Source: CAZIVO01 sp964542765 (lineage in GTDB: Bacteria > Planctomycetota > UBA1135 > UBA2386). Taken from it: DNA of 23,375 nt. Shown here one piece after another: positions 22,469 through 23,375 of the stretch. The translations under genes and the position numbers were made by a program. The stretch is taken from NCBI GenBank assembly GCA_964542765.1, contig CAZIVO010000053.1:1-23375 (forward strand). Reading direction: 5' to 3'. Positions within the stretch are counted from its first letter, which is position 1. Each line of letters starts with the position of its first letter. The notes beneath the pieces were generated by a model, which did no database searches, was not told the DNA's origin, and worked only from the letters and a program-made list of their open reading frames with translations.

Positions 22469-23375
22469 CCCTGACCTCCTTCCTCAGCCACGGCGCCTGC
22501 CTTGGCCTCGTGGTGAGGATCGGCCGCAGCCATCGTTCCCTTCAACTCGCTGATCGCCAGGATCGGCAAGAAGCGGCAGAACAACAGGAAGAACGTCATG
22601 AACAGTCCGAAGCTGCCGACGAAGGTGAGCACATCGACGATGGTGGGCTGGAAGTAATCCCAACTGCCTGGCAAGAAGTCGCGGTGAAGCGAGGTGACAA
22701 CGATCACGAATCGCTCGAACCACATGCCGATATTGACGAAGATCGAGACGATGAACAAAGCGACCGTGCTGCGACGCAACCGCCGGAACCAGAACAACTG
22801 TGGCGAGATCACGTTGCAGGAAACCATGATCCAGTAGGCCCACCAGTAGGGGCCGAAGGCGCGATTCACGAAGGCGTACTGCTCGTATTCGCTGCCGCTG
22901 TACCAGGCGATGAAGAACTCCATCGAGTAGGCGTAGCCGACCATCGATCCGGTCACGAGGATGATCTTGGCCATGTTGTCGAGGGTGTTGAGCGAGACAA
23001 GATCGTGGAGCTTCAGCCATTTCCGCGCCGGGATCAGCAGGGTCAGCACCATGCCAAAGCCGGAGAAGATCGCCCCCGCCACGAAGTAGGGCGGGAAGAT
23101 GGTCGTGTGCCACCCGGGCAGCAGCGAGATCGCAAAGTCGAAGGACACGATGCTGTGCACCGACAACACCAGCGGCGTGCTCAGGCCCGCCAGGATCAGG
23201 TATGCCTTCTCGTAGTTGATCCAGTGCCGGTTGCTGCCGGTCCAACCGAGCGCAAACAAACCGTAGATCCGCGCCTTGAGCTTGTTGCCTGCGCGGGCAA
23301 ACCGATCTCGATAGGTCGCGAGATCCGGGATCAGCCCGACATACCAGAACAGCAAGGACACCGTGAAGTAGGTGC
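22465..23375 (-). CDS. actC: Alternative complex III subunit ActC, N-terminal part missing (cut by window edge)
   Basis: About 302 C-terminal residues of an NrfD/PsrC-type membrane protein; the N-terminus lies beyond the right edge. Characteristic stretches are FPPYFVAGAIFSGFGMVLTL, EFFIAWYSGSEYEQ, SCNVISPQLFWFRRLRRS and NIGMWFERFVIVVTSLHRDF. ActC is the quinol-binding membrane subunit that pairs with the iron-sulfur protein ActB. Family members are about 450-490 residues, so roughly a third is missing. The GTG at 23361 is an internal codon and not the start, as the frame remains open to the edge. actA and actB are expected further right. Confidence 0.94.
   Translation of the reverse strand, partial: TYFTVSLLFWYVGLIPDLATYRDRFARAGNKLKARIYGLFALGWTGSNRHWINYEKAYLILAGLSTPLVLSVHSIVSFDFAISLLPGWHTTIFPPYFVAGAIFSGFGMVLTLLIPARKWLKLHDLVSLNTLDNMAKIILVTGSMVGYAYSMEFFIAWYSGSEYEQYAFVNRAFGPYWWAYWIMVSCNVISPQLFWFRRLRRSTVALFIVSIFVNIGMWFERFVIVVTSLHRDFLPGSWDYFQPTIVDVLTFVGSFGLFMTFFLLFCRFLPILAISELKGTMAAADPHHEAKAGAVAEEGGQG

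Overview
The window looks like chromosomal DNA of a GC-rich, aerobic, Gram-negative-type bacterium. A member of the Planctomycetota or a close relative fits best. The indicators are a DUF1800 protein, a secreted PIG-L deacetylase with a C-terminal glutamine-amidotransferase-like domain, several secreted proteins of no clear family, and an alternative complex III (ACIII) operon continuing into cox genes. This assignment comes from gene content, not from a phylogeny. No rRNA, tRNA, CRISPR array, insertion sequence or prophage was recognised, and no gap between genes exceeds about 230 bases.

Layout, left to right. (1) 1-6841, minus strand, mostly exported proteins: a DUF1800 protein running off the left edge, whose ribosome-binding region is tandemly duplicated; a PIG-L deacetylase coupled to a large exported protein with a C-terminal membrane anchor; and an exported protein that looks like a gluzincin peptidase that lost its catalytic residues. 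(2) 7063-8832, plus strand: a small lipoprotein, then a membrane-anchored protein with a degenerate cyclophilin domain. (3) 8924-10574, minus strand: parA and parB, with a near-consensus parS site inside parB, i.e. a chromosome-partition locus. (4) 10688-12099, plus strand: a six-helix membrane protein and a YfcE-like metallophosphoesterase. (5) 12118-17089, minus strand: an NhaD-type Na+/H+ antiporter, then a SWIM zinc-finger protein and a SNF2 helicase whose genes overlap by four bases. (6) 17148-23375, minus strand: the respiratory operon, read right to left as actC (cut by the window edge), actD, actE, actF, a 98-residue one-helix protein, coxB (CuA plus cytochrome c) and a coxA homologue. 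actA and actB would be expected just beyond the right edge.

The most notable observation is the coxA homologue. It is full length and aligns along its whole length with heme-copper oxidase subunit I, and it keeps both His ligands of the low-spin heme. Two of the three CuB His, the high-spin heme His, the D-pathway Asp, the active-site-proximal Glu and the K-pathway Lys are all replaced. Its partner coxB keeps all side-chain CuA ligands and a c-type heme. The operon therefore appears to encode a quinol:cytochrome c/CuA electron path ending in a subunit I that should not be able to reduce O2 or pump protons by the known routes. Whether such proteins have been described before cannot be judged from the sequence alone.
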